DNA of 64,000 nt from Sipunculus nudus (lineage: Eukaryota > Annelida > Sipuncula > Golfingiida > Sipunculidae), in assembly GCA_026874595.1 (NCBI GenBank), contig CM049321.1, positions 9,054,979-9,118,978 on the forward strand, written 5' to 3'. Of the stretch, positions 34,330 through 46,095 are shown in pieces (the stretch's first letter is position 1; each line of letters starts with the position of its first letter). A program made the translations under genes and the position numbers. The notes below the pieces were generated by a model. The model saw only the letters and a list, made by a program, of their open reading frames with translations. It ran no database searches and was not told the origin of the DNA.

Positions 34330-34620
34330 GTTCAACAACCAGATGAAGGCACAGATGCACATGGCAGATATACAAACAAGAGACAAGAATAGTTCAGCAC
34401 CATAAAGACATAGACACTAATAGTTTTTTCATCGAATCAAACATCAGTCTAAATTGTAAACTTGCTCCTAATTATTTATGGTAACTGTGTAGTTTTGGGT
34501 GTTTTTTGTAAAGCTACATAAGACAGTTTAGATATAGGTATTATGTTATACATTTTTTGTATATCTGCAAAAGAGACATTCGTTTGTATAATAAAATAAA
34601 GGATATATAATTAACTGTCT
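34330..34620 (+). other. Possible 3'-terminal exon with tandem polyadenylation signals
   Basis: An acceptor-like CTTCTCATTACAG at 34317-34329 is followed by about 260 bp of sequence and two AATAAA hexamers at 34590-34600. Short in-frame tails exist in two phases (about 20 and 24 codons). An upstream donor ATTGAG|GTAAGAAC at 33912 could pair with it. It could be an antisense non-coding transcript or chance. Confidence 0.2.
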
Positions 34621-35231
34621 GTTTTTTTTAATGACAATGTGTTGTAAATTGGATATATCAATGTTTATTTGGTTCATCCGCCATAACATTATTCAGTACG
34701 TTGCTAACATCAGAGTATAAAAATCGCAAAATATGCCATATTTCTTTTATCTTTCTCCTCTATATATACAAAAAAGGGCCTTCTAATGATTATTAACAAT
34801 AAATATTATGTATTTCTATTAATATTTTATTTTATAAAAGGATTATAAAATACCATTTTGGGACAGTATAGCAGTGTGCAAAAATGAATGTCAGCCATAT
34901 TTTGATATGTATGACTGAAACCAGGGGTGGTACTAAATATGCTATTGTACCTGGTAAATACTAGCTGAAAATACTTAATATCCATATATTATATCATAAC
35001 ATATGTAAGTAGTGTTACGTACCTAAATACGATTCAAACTAATCCATATCCAAATTTAAATCTAATTTTCCCCGCTGTAGTAGTTAAATGTTTAAATCAT
35101 ATGTCAGGTCTCTTTTCAACCAATAGAAATACTTCTTTCATAAACAGTGTGGTTATTCGTCATCATCATGCATATGGAAATGCCATTCACTATTTCCATT
35201 CTTGTTTAATATATGTATGTACATTCTTATA
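34620..35231. other. Unassigned AT-rich interval
   Basis: No repeat family or exon recognised between the possible polyadenylation region and the transposon at 35235. Confidence 0.4.
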
Positions 35232-35234
35232 TTA

Positions 35235-36559
35235 GGCGTAAAAAAAGTCTTTGTTTCCGGTTACCCGACCGACCCTAGATTTACTGTGCGACCCTAAAAT
35301 TTTTATTTGGATTCATATTGCAAAACCAGTAAAAGTCGAGGTTTGCGTGTGGAATTTTTTAGGTGAAGTACGACTTAATGTCGACAACTTTAATCTGTCA
35401 TACAGATACAAACTACGATGTTCTGAGATCGTCACTGACAGTTCAAATATACCCGCGAAAACGGCGTGTGGAAGGTCATATTCATAAGCGGGTTCGTCAG
35501 CTTAGAACGTAGTTCTGCGCAACAACTTTTTTTAATTTATAGGAAGCAGATAAATATCAAAAGTGTTCCACTGGAGAAATAAGCAGCTTCTTTCAAGCTA
35601 TGAACGTGGCCTCCTCCGCGAATGTCTGATAGCCGTGACCCGTCTGAGAACCGATTCGAGATCGTTCAAATTTGCCCTAAGCCCCGAAAATTTGCATCTT
35701 CCGTAAGGCCTCATTAATGGCCCGCTTGTATGCACGGGCGCTAGTCGGCAATATTCGGAATTCAGTGCCGTCTTCGGCTATGCAAATGAGTTGAAATGAA
35801 CCAATGACATGACGTTTCGTCACTGCATGTAACCGTGGTTACCTATTCGGGTAACCGTATTTGTTCTGTCAATGATCACCTGAACCGGCGCTCGGGCGCT
35901 GGCAGGAGTAAAAACGAACGATTTAATGAACGTTGGCCGGTCATGTAACGAAAAGTTAAACGCAAATTTGGCGGTCACACGTGGTGATCATTCATTTTTG
36001 GCGATATTTTCTTTATATTTCGGCGGTAAAGGATAAGAGCATATTCATAACTGCGATGTCCAATTTGACACCGGCGGATTGCCGATGTACATTTCTTATT
36101 TTAAACAAATATACTGATGTTATGATCAATTTATTTTTCCCCAGCTTAATGCGTGTGTACTACATCATGCCTCAACAGTGTCATTTCGCATTTCTGAGGG
36201 CGAATGAATGGCCGGCCGCTCATGTAGGCCTAAGAAGGTAAACCTGTCTGATCGCCAACTTTAATTATTTGTCAGCGACCAGCTGATCATTCCTTGAAAG
36301 TTACTTCTCTTCACGTCTATAAGAGATTGAACAAACACCTATTTCTCCAAGAGAAAATGGTTCTAATGGGTCAATATTTGATCATACCGTACACGGATTG
36401 GCACAGATATGCATTAACATAATTCTATTTACCATTTTATTCTGAAAATATGTCGCATAAACTGAATAAAAAAAAATTAAAAAAAAAAAATTCCCGACCT
36501 ACCTACCCTATTTTTCTCTGGCATGTAATCGGAAACAAAGACCTTTTTTTTTTTAGGCC
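35235..36559. mobile_element. PIF/Harbinger-like non-autonomous transposon
   Basis: Terminal inverted repeats GGCGTAAAAAAAGTCTTTG (left) and GGCCTAAAAAAAAAAAGG then TCTTTGTTTCCG (right, inward), continuing into TTTCCGGTTAC / TTTCCGATTAC and CCGACC-rich blocks. TTA flanks both ends (35232-35234 and 36560-36562). A TTA target duplication with GG-starting ends fits PIF/Harbinger. It is 1325 bp with no transposase. 35530-36100 is the module also found inverted inside the 10.1-11.6 kb element. Base composition is less AT-rich than the flanks, so it could be mistaken for a CpG-rich promoter. Confidence 0.8.
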
Positions 36560-37032
36560 TTACCAAACATATTTGTACAACATATATACATGTACAATTA
36601 ACCGCATAAAAGCAAATTTGTGTTATACTTGCAATATGTTATTACTTATTACTCCTTATTTTGTAAGAACGATTATGATTGGCTTATTTGTACAATCATT
36701 GATATACCATAATATCAGGATTGTTTTTAAGTATCACTGGACATTATACTTTTTATAGTGGATTTCTATAAAAGAATTATACTAAATATATTGAGGTAAG
36801 GTTTTAATATGAGATAATATTAATGATTTTACCTTGTAAATGAGGTTTAAAACATGTAAATATGTTTGAATGCTCTAGTTTACCTGACTATGTACACAAC
36901 TTTATGAACGACGTTATGGCAGAATACACAAGTTTTCACTACATTTGTTCAATTTCATCGTGCTTTTATTAAAAAATTGTATATATAAACAATAAATAAC
37001 CCTTATTTTTGCATAATAATACATGTTATTTA
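36560..37032. other. Unassigned AT-rich interval
   Basis: No gene or repeat recognised. A donor-like ATATATTGAGGTAAG at 36783-36797 is the same 15-mer seen at 33904-33918, hinting at a shared repeat. Confidence 0.35.
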
Positions 37033-37246
37033 GGCCCAAGTATAGAATCCGGTCTTCATTTCCAAGATGGGTCTAATCTGACTGGACCGTCTCACACTAG
37101 TAGTAATCAACATAAGCCATGACATGCCTGATGATATGACATTGGCGTGCCTCTTACTTCTCCATTACATGAATCCTAAACATCATTACATCCGTCCGTA
37201 TGCACCCATAACCTCGTCCATGTAGACCAGATTCTATACTCGCTCC
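37033..37246. mobile_element. 214-bp MITE with perfect 8-bp target duplication
   Basis: Ends GGCCCAAGTATAGAATCCGG and, inward from the right, GGAGCGAGTATAGAATCTGG. GTTATTTA is repeated directly at 37025-37032 and 37247-37254. An 8-bp duplication fits hAT-, Merlin- or P-type transposases. Confidence 0.8.
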
Positions 37247-37739
37247 GTTATTTATAATTATAATATAATACCTGCAAATATATAGTAAGCTAAAAGCTGT
37301 GAGCTAAGGCTTTAAAAAAATCTAAACTACACAATATGTGAATTACCTTATTATATAATATTAATGATTTGTAAACCTTCATCAGTTTGTAATGATTTTG
37401 AAATTTCTGCCTACTTGCTGAACAAACTCATAGTTTTAGGCCACTGAAAGGAATTTGGTCAGCCGGTGAAAATAAGTGGTAAACTGTACTTGGTCATCAA
37501 GAAAACTTGCATCAACCTGTCCACCACCAGTGTATATACTATAGCAACCTGATCGGTCATTCACTGTTTACACTGGTTTAGGGTGGTTCATATTAATAAC
37601 AACAGTCAAAACAGTCCGTGTGTATGCCCCATTTAAACCTGAAATGACTTAACCCTTTGACGATCTAACAATCTCTCTGGTACATGATTCTCCTGTCCTT
37701 TAATTCTGTATACATCACATTGTGAATTATGACGTACCT

Positions 37740-37905
37740 GTATTCAAGTTTTGGTGCAAAACACAAGTTGTCACGCCCCTGTTTTCTCTGATTCTGACAG
37801 TCCAAACGCGGCCTTGACCTTGTGCCGGAAACCGGTATATAGTCTCAAAAATACACATCAACTGATCAAAAAAGGAGAATGTCAGTTCTTTCAGTGTTAT
37901 TTGAA
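37740..37905 (-). other. Candidate non-coding 5' exon (hyccin or other)
   Basis: On the minus strand a comparatively GC-rich stretch (CCGGTTTCCGGCACAAGG, then GGCCGCGTTTGGAC) ends in a strong donor, AATACAG|GTACGTC, at 37740/37739. About 200 bp further upstream is an inverted CCAAT (CCTATTGGCTGAGG, 38086-38103). The hyccin start exon requires an upstream non-coding exon, and this is the best candidate I see, but the link is unproven. The upstream exon edge is arbitrary. Confidence 0.25.
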
Positions 37906-38325
37906 TCAACAGTTTTTGGTGACAAAATATTCCGTAATCCTTTTCATAACAGGTATAATTTAAAATAAGAGAGAAAGGAAAGTGTGAGAAAGAGAGCAGA
38001 AAACCAGCCTATAAGAATTTGACGGACTAATACCTAGAAGTCGGATGTTGGACATCGAATAACTAGTCACACTCGAATAATTGTCGCCTCAGCCAATAGG
38101 ACTCATTTTTCTTTTTTTTTAATTTCATCACAAAAACATAATGTTCAGCAACTCACGACCACCGAACTTCACTATTTGGAGAACCTTTATTACTGATAAT
38201 ACCTTATTTTGGTTTTATTAATTAATAGTGTCTTATTATTGAAACATTTTATGGCGGTTGTCATGAGATCATGGCAATATAGAATATAGAATATGTAAAA
38301 TACTCCATTAGGAGTGGGACCTAAC

Positions 38326-38914
38326 CAGGGTTGGTGTCAAATAAAGTGTGTCAAATACAAATACAAATATAAATACGGTAACTGGTCTCCTCCACATACA
38401 AATACAAATACGAGTGAGTAAAGATAAATACAAATATATATACAAAACATCAAATGCAAAAACAAATACTAATAGGAAAATGAAGGTTATGCAGAATATT
38501 TTTTTTATTTCCAGCACCATACATATTCAAAGTGTCTACTCATGTACTACTTGTGTATATTTAGGGGTCAGAGTGAGAAGTTAAACACTTGACTTGATGC
38601 TGTATTTTGGGTTGCTCAGAAGTCAGGTAGTATGTTAAATTTTAAAATGATGGCAGATATGAATATGTATTTATAAAAATGTATTTGTACAGTATAGAAG
38701 GTTTGAATTGCCGTGCTAGTCTGTATATATGAGTAAGTGAAGAAGACATATGATACTTTAATGTACAGTGTTTTATCAAATACATCATATATTGAGATCA
38801 AATAAAAATACAAATATTATCATTTTGCACAAAACAAATACAAATATAAATACAAATACATATTTTTGACTGTATTTAAATACAAATACAATTACGTATT
38901 TGACCCCAATTCTG
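38326..38914. mobile_element. hAT-like MITE with perfect 8-bp target duplication
   Basis: Ends CAGGGTTGGTGTCAAAT and, inward, CAGAATTGGGGTCAAAT. GACCTAAC is duplicated at 38318-38325 and 38915-38922. Both subterminal regions are built of AAATACAAATAC-type six-base periodic motifs, which produce artefactual Phe-Val repeat frames. 589 bp, no transposase. Confidence 0.88.
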
Positions 38915-38922
38915 GACCTAAC

Positions 38923-39720
38923 ACTATAAGAGGTCGCTCGATCTATACGACTACTACTACGGATGAAAAATGGATTGCCCGGATGAACGTCAATCTCGGA
39001 TACCAAATTACCCACAAGTAGGTTAAACAGGGGGAATGAATTATAAAACGTGTATTTTCAATGTTATTTAAACATGGGTGTTTAGAAACATGTTTACACG
39101 TGTATTAAATTTAATAATATGCGAGATACTCACTGTTATACATTTCGAATAAGAGTTGAAGTGTTTATATATTCTTTACAATCATTATTTGTGAGATTCT
39201 CTTGTTCTAGACAAATATTTTTAAACTATAGTTATTGTATATGTTTATAGTTTTAACTGTCCTTGGCACCCAAAAAGTTACATCTAAAATGCATGTAAAA
39301 TGTATAAAGTTAGCTTTTTAAATATAATTTCTTCAGTTTTAAACCATTTTTGGTGTAAACAATATTTTTATTGCAAACTAAAATAAGCATAAGAAAATAG
39401 GGTAAATCCCTACATAAATTCTTCTCCTCAAATAAAATGTGCACAACAATATAGAATATAACATCAAGTTGTACATATAAAGAAAACTTGAACATGAAAA
39501 TGAAGATGAAGACAACTGTTTCAATATAAGCACGAACTAGTCAGATCTGAAATGTGACTTGTGTAACTTTTACAGTTACAGTAATATGGTCATTAGTGTC
39601 TAACTGTTATTTATATAATGAAAACTATACGTGATGTTCACTTTGAACAGTATGTGACAGAGATACAAACTATTTGACAGAGATATTCAATTGTATCCGA
39701 TCAGAAACAAAATATAATTA
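38923..39720. other. Unassigned AT-rich interval
   Basis: No gene or repeat recognised. It may include the 3' UTR of the retrotransposon that starts at 39721 on the minus strand. Confidence 0.35.
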
Positions 39721-41078
39721 CTATCCCCTCGTAAAGCGTCCTGACTTATCAATAAATTCCTGAACAATTTGAAAAATTTTACGAACATAAAACAAGTTCA
39801 CATTACCGTTTAACGAACATAAAACAAGTTCACATTACCGTTTAACGAACATAAAACAAGTTCACATTACCGTTTAACGAACATAAAACAAGTTAACTTT
39901 ACCGTTTAACGAACATAAAACAAGTTCACATTACCGTTTAACGAACATAAAACAAGTTCACATTACCGTTTAACATAGTATTTACATTTCTATGCTCAGT
40001 CTCTGTCAAGATGTTATCTCTGCAATTAGAATAAAGTGGACAACAAATTAGAAAATGGTTTGGCGTTTCATCAACACGGCCACATGAACAATGAATATAT
40101 ACTCTCACTGTGCTTAATGAAAAATGATATTTCAAACAGCTACAACTGAGCCGCATGCGCGGATTGAAGATTTGTACTGCTCGACTCCCATAGCACAGGC
40201 TAAAATATATAAGGGTGGCTTTGGTAAATTTCCTTCTAATTTTCTCCGAAAACTAGCAATTGACGGACATTCTTTCGTGGATTGATCTAATGTGTTCCAT
40301 AAACCGATAGAAGATTTTAAAATGAGTTCTTCCTCAAAGAAGTACGGAATGCAGGCGGACGCAAGTTGTTTTTGTTATGTAAATCGTATTTGTTTGAATA
40401 TCCCATTTCTTCAGAAATTAACTGGCTCAGGTAGGATGGCACCAAGCCATTGATACAGTGAAATTTATTTTTTTAATTCTTCGTCCCTCAGCTGATGGTT
40501 GCCAACCGGTCTCTCTATATATAAACTCATTGCTGGTGCCCCCTGGTGGCCCAAGTCACTATCCTTGCCGCAGACAACTGAACACGTTCAAGTTGTCCAG
40601 CTTCCAGATGTGTACACCAATCCCAGATATCACGAGCATATTCGACTACAGGCCGTATGAAAGATTTATACAAGGTTTCCGATGCAGTTTTGTTTAGTTC
40701 ATACATCAATGATCTTAATACATTTATTCTCGTTCCTGCTTTATCACATATATTGTTGATATAGTCTTTCCAGTTTCCCTGTTCACTTAATATTAATTTA
40801 CCGATTGACCATACATGCATAATGAACGATTTGTATTTTTCTTTGTGCTGAAAGTAATAGACTCTGTTTTGTTTGGTTTAATTTAACAAACCTTTGCTCA
40901 GCCCATTTCAGCATCGTCTGCAAACAGTCTGATGTTGGTTTAAACACAATCTGCAATTTCGTTAACATAAACTAAAAAAGTAAAGGCCCCAAAATGGAGC
41001 CCTGCGGTAGTCCTGCTGGTACATGCAAATATGATGAAGAGTTCCCATTAATAACCACCCTTTGCTTTCTAATTGACA
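39721..41078 (-). pseudogene. Decayed non-LTR retrotransposon (LINE A), RT core to C-terminus
   Basis: Reading down the minus strand from about 41078, broken frames give GNSSSYLHVPAGLPQGSILG and LFADD (reverse-transcriptase core), then NWKDYINNICDKAG...SFIRPVVEYA..IW (thumb region), ETGW...RRRIKKINF...SSIGLWNTLD, and a Cys-His end CSCGRVDETPNHFLICCPLY. The last frame ends NLFYVRKIFQIVQEFIDKSG with TAG at 39721-39723. Several stops and frameshifts make it non-functional. The order fits APE-type LINEs of the Jockey/CR1 group. The 5' part is cut off where LINE B's 3' tail begins. Confidence 0.85.
39781..39972. repeat. Tandem repeat, 6 x 32 bp, inside LINE A
   Basis: Six copies of ACGAACATAAAACAAGTTCA plus CATTACCGTTTA, five nearly perfect and one with TTAACTTTACC. 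On the minus strand one unit encodes the NGNVNLFYVR step of the LINE C-terminus, so five extra units (160 bp, not a multiple of three) were added inside the coding sequence and shift its frame. Confidence 0.95.
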
Positions 41079-41079
41079 A

Positions 41080-41134
<55 letters not shown>

Positions 41135-41152
41135 TATATATATATAAATATA
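41079..41152. repeat. (TA)n tract at the 3' end of LINE B
   Basis: About 70 bp of TA with few interruptions. On the minus strand it directly follows GTACGAATAAAGATATA, the end of LINE B's 3' UTR, so it is probably the retrotransposon's simple-repeat tail. Confidence 0.85.
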
Positions 41153-43860
41153 TATCTTTATTCGTACAAGGAATTACAGCACATTATATGCAATGAAAAG
41201 AAATATGAAATAAATGAAAGATATACAGAAAAAAGGAAGGAAAAATGAAAGTTCAGTCCATACCTATTACAACATCGGTTGATAATAAATCAATTAGCGT
41301 TTTAACCTCATCGGAGGTCAAATGCGAGGTACATATCCCATTTTTGCATTCTATCAATTCTGACAGGAAATCTAAGTTAATGGATGTTGTTACCATCATC
41401 AACTGTCTCTTAAGTATCTAAATATTTTTAATGTCGCTGTGTACCCCATGGTTGTGCATCTGACTTTCCAGATATCGTAAGTTGCCTTCAAGTACACCAA
41501 CTGAGGTATAATGAGCTCCCTTTGTCAGAAAATTTACAAATTCATTTGCAACATCCTGCATGTTCAGAAATAAATTTATAAAGCGTGAGCTGATTATATT
41601 TATTAGAGCCTGAGAGCCCGCCAATCCATGTATAACATTTTTGTGCGAGTTATATAGTAAGTGCCATAGGTGACGCAGAAGCCTTATTATATGATGTACT
41701 TAATCGATCAATTGACTCGTGCTTTAATAACCAGGTTTGACAGCCGTAAAAGGAACAACAATAAGAGTGAAATAGCCTGTTCGTAACCTTGCTAGACAGA
41801 CATCTGAAATTCGCCGTTAAGGTGTTAAAGCTTGCAATAATTTTTGACTCTTTTACCGAAGACGTCATTGTTATCTGACAAGTTCCAAGTTACTGTATTC
41901 CCCAAGTACTGTACAGAATCCTGCCATTCTAGGGCAACACCATTTAAAACGATCTTAACTTATCTATAGCTGGATACACCCTGTTAAAAATAACACATTT
42001 TGTTTTCTTTGCGTTATATAACATATCAAATTCTTCAGCTATACACTCTTTAACCATCTGTTGAAGCCCCGTCCGAGTAGGACATAAGAGTATATCTTTA
42101 ATATCTTCAAGTAATCATACAACCAACAGAGTAAGGAGCCTTGTATGCCCATAATATATAATTTATGTAGCAGGCCATCATGCCAGACTCTGTCAAAAGC
42201 ATTTGAGGCATCTAGTGAAACAAATAGAGTGTCCTTTCTCAAGTCCATTGCTTGGCAGATCGTATTATATATTTCACATAATTGATTAGTACATGAATCA
42301 TGTGGCATGTATGCCGATTGTACTTTAGTTAATTTATTAGATTTGTATAAAAATTAAAGATATACTTAAATACACACCTTTCATATATTTTTTCCTGAAC
42401 AATTAAGTAGTGAGAGAGGCCTGTAATTGCACATATCCTGTTTGCTACCTTTTTATGCAATGGTACAACATTCGCCTGCTTCCATTTACAAGGAAACGTT
42501 TTGCACGTAAGTGACCAATTAAAAATGAACGTTAAATATTTAGTGATCGAATTATTAAGCATACGTTGGGTGATCCCATCGGGTCTGCATGCTTTGTTTA
42601 CATCTAGATTGATTAATGCGTCAGATACATCTTGTTCTGAAATGGTTACTCTCCAAAAACCTCGTAAACGTGCACACGTTGTTGTGAAAGTAACCCTGCA
42701 CCAGTGTTAACGGTTGACTTACTAAAGAAACTGATTTAAAAAATGTGCCTTGTCGCAATCATCAGCGATCACTCGATCATCAACAAGAAGCGGTGGTATT
42801 GTACTTTGAGCAGATCCCTGCTTAAAATAACTTTTGACAATTCGCCACCACATTTTAGGTTTTAAAACACCTGGAGTATTTATCTTTGTATCAAGTTTTC
42901 CGTAGCATTCGCTTTTCGCAAGCCGCACGTGATCTATTATACAATATTACGTGCCCTCCTAAACTTGGCCCAGTGCTCCGCACAATTTGTCTTTTTAGCC
43001 ATTTTATGTAACCTGTTCCTGCCCCTTACGAATTGCCGAAGATTACTCTTGATCCATGGCTTATCCTTAGCTCTGACTGTAATATTTTTATTTGGAATAT
43101 ATTTATTTACAATAGCTAAAATTCATGCGTCCATTTTTCAACGGCCAAGTCACCTGTTTCGTCTACACTGTATTTGGCCAAAGATTTCTAAAGGCCTTCT
43201 GTATCAGCTAGGTCACACTGGTAGATTTTCCTAGCAAACGTTTTATACTTTTTACCTTAAAATTCAATTTAGACCATACTGGATGGTGATCGCTGCAAAA
43301 CGGAGGAAGAAAACCAGATTCAAGCACCATGTCAACAGAAGGAACGGCAATAATATCTATATACATGTCGCACAGGTTTCTATTATTCGTATCGGTTCCA
43401 CGATCAAACAGTTAAATTAAATGTTGAAAATATACCATTTAGAACAGCGCTTGAAGTTTGCTACAGCATATCAATATTTAAATCACCTGTGATCAAAATC
43501 TGCCCAATGTTAGTTTCTTTGGCCGTTTCTAAGAATGCTTCAAACCTCGACCAAAAGTTTGCACGTTCAATAGGTGGCCTGTAAAATATACCTATTAACA
43601 TTTTATGATCATTTTTTTATGATCCACTGTAAAATTCGACTAAATACTTGATTTTCAAATAGATAGAAATATTTGATAGAAATAAAGTAAACAGAATTTT
43701 TATTGTGCATTGAAGAAATGTGATTCATAATAACTATATAACAATAGGTCAATTTCATGCAGCTTAGAAAAAGAGATAAAAAAAAATTTATTACATTAAT
43801 TATTATGTCCTTTAAGCAAAGAACGTGTAAATTAAATGTGTTAAAAGAATGAAACATTAC
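41153..43860 (-). pseudogene. Decayed non-LTR retrotransposon (LINE B), endonuclease to 3' end
   Basis: Minus-strand frames, in order: IGIFYRPPIERANFWSRFEA and ILITGDLNIDML (APE endonuclease, 43450-43605), YIPNKNITVRAKDKPWIKSN (about 43090), NVVPLHKK, FVSLDASNAFDRVWHDGLL and CWLYDYL (RT, 42130-42500), RTGLQQMVKEC, NAKKTKCVIFN, LFHSYCCSFYGCQTW (post-RT), and a C-terminal frame ending VVIGMD at about 41255. The PQG and FADD motifs are missing between CWLYDYL and RTGLQQ, indicating an internal deletion. Many stops and frameshifts are present. The first ~250 bp (43610-43860) is assigned only by continuity. Confidence 0.85.
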
Positions 43861-43959
43861 TCATCCCAGTAAGGTATAAAAATTAAAAAAAATATTAATC
43901 AGTTCAACACGATAATATATTCGTAATGGGATCATCTCAGATGGACGCTGCTCAGATAT

Positions 43960-44785
43960 AGACGCCTTTGTATCAGCTGGACGCCGATAATTTGGAAAAT
44001 ATGGAAATGGACGCTGTTCATATAGACACCATCGTATATTATATAGACTCCAACGTATGCTGAGCGTGCCCATGCACTATTCGATAAGACGCCTAAGTGT
44101 GCGTCAAAAGCAATATTTTGTTTTGTATTATATATTCTTTACCTGTTTATATCGTGAAAAATGAAAAAAAGACTTAGAGATAGTGTCCATCGTATTATAG
44201 ACGCCATCATCTGCATGCACCCCTTCAGGAAGAGATTTAATTAATCACAAATAATCGTCAAAAGCCATATTTCGTTTTGTACATGTATTATATTTTCTGT
44301 ACGTGTTTATATCGTGTGAGTGAAGATAGACTTACAGAAAATGGCCATCGTATTAAAGATGCCACCATCTGCATGCACCCTTCAGGAAGACGCTTAATTA
44401 CAAGTCATACAGAAATATTTTGTTTTGTATTATATTTTCTGTACGTGTTTATATCGTGTTAATGAAGACAGAATTACAGATAGTGGCCATCGTATATTAG
44501 ACGCCATCGTATGCTGAGCGGGCCATGCACCCCTCATTAAGACAACTACATAATGTTATGTTTAATATTATATTTTGTTTACGTAAGTATCTTGTTTCCT
44601 TATATATGGGATCTAATTTAATGAACAGTGATCAATAACGATGTAACATTTTAGATCAAAGTTTGTATATCGTGCAAATGAAAATGAGCGCTGATCATAT
44701 CTAGACGACATCTTATTATACACGTCACCGTCTGTATGCATGCATCCTTCAAAAAGACGCCTAATAATAGTCACACAGTTCACAT
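43960..44785. repeat. Satellite-like array, ~150-160-bp unit, about five copies
   Basis: Recurring blocks: 'TGGCCATCGTATTA', 'GACGCCATC..CTGCATGCACC', 'CTTCA(G/A)GAAGACGCCTAA', 'ATATTTTGTTTTGTATTATA' and 'CTGTACGTGTTTATATCGTG'. The last appears near 44145, 44300 and 44445, giving spacings of about 145-160 bp. Units are diverged and the final one (44640-44780) is shorter. Confidence 0.8.
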
Positions 44786-44787
44786 TT

Positions 44788-46095
44788 TTATGCCCCCGCC
44801 ACAAAGTGGCCGGGGCATATAGTTTTACCCATGTCCGTCATTCCGTCATTCCGTCATTCCGAAATCAAACAGTTGTACGGACTTTTTTCGCAATGCCTGT
44901 AGATATTGGCCTGATTTTTGGTGTGTGGGCAGATAATGACCAGTTACAGATCGAGTTCGCGTTTCGTCCTGGTTGACCTACTTTTGACCGTTTTTTACGG
45001 CTCCTTAACTAAGAAAATTTCATGAAAAATAGAATTTTCATGACAAATACACATGTACGGACTTTTTTTCGCAATGCCTGCATATATTGGCCTGATTTTT
45101 GGTTGGTGGGCAGATAATGACCAGTTACAGATCGAGTTCGCGTTTCGTCCTGGTTGACCTACTTTTGACTGTTTTATGGCTCCTAAACTTAGAATATTTC
45201 ATGAAAAATAGAAATTTTCATGACAAATACACATGTACAGCCGTTTTTAGCCCTCAGCTCATAAGCTGATGGGCTATTGTCATCACCCAAGCTGTCCGTC
45301 TGTCCATCTGTCTGTCTGGTGTCTGTCCGTCCGTCCGTCCGTTCCGCGTCTGTTAACTTTTACCTTGTGAGCGGGATATCTCTAAAAGGATTCACCGTTG
45401 GAATTTTATTTCATCAGTGAAGATGTATATCGATAAAATCTCAGTCAAGTTCGGAGATGGGTGACCTTGACTCATTTTTCTACATTTTAGAGCTGATTAT
45501 AGAAAAACACTCAGAAGTTTATATCTCAGGAACCATTGTGTGGATTTTCACAAAACTTACTATGATCGTTGGGACTGATGGTCTGTATGTGCTGCACAAT
45601 TTTGGTGGCGTCACCTGCAATTTCTGATTTTTTAATGAAATTTTATCGGATTTTTTCAATTTTGGCCTTCTGTGCAGGATATCTCCAAAGGTATTCAACA
45701 CAGGAACTTCATTTCTTCAGTGCTATTGCATTATATTTACAAAATCTTGGTCAAGTTCAAAGATGGGTGATCTTGACCTACTTTTCAAGGTCACAGAGCT
45801 TAGTATAGAAAAAAACTTAGGAGCTTATTTCTCAGGAAGCATTTGGTGGATTGTTATGAAACATGGTATATACCCCTCCAATTTAAATTTATAAATGATT
45901 ATCAACTTTTGCTAATATTCTAGTTTCGCAATGCAATGCTTACAGATACTGGCCTAATGTTTGGTCTGTGGGCGCATAATGACCACTTACAGATCGAGTT
46001 CGCATTTCGTCCCAGTTAACCTATTTTTCACCATATGACAGATCCTGAAGTTTTCTAAATATTTCCAGAAAAAATGAGACCCAATTTAAGAATAA
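44788..46095. repeat. 'ATGCCCCCGCC' dispersed repeat with tandem units and an insertion
   Basis: Starts ATGCCCCCGCCACAAAGTGG. Two ~180-bp units follow (44875-45055 and 45056-45238), each with CGCAATGCCTG, GATAATGACCAGTTACAG and 'CGAGTTCGCGTTTCGTCC'. A third unit at 45925-46090 is separated by 45240-45920, another repeat type starting TTAGCCCTCAGCTCATAAGC with a (GTCC)n tract at 45325. The separator most simply inserted into the tandem series. Non-coding. Confidence 0.75.

Noticed and set aside
35235-36559. CpG-rich promoter or gene exon suggested by the composition change
   Set aside because: Explained by a delimited transposon with inverted ends and a TTA duplication, and the same module occurs inverted at 10.5-11.2 kb.
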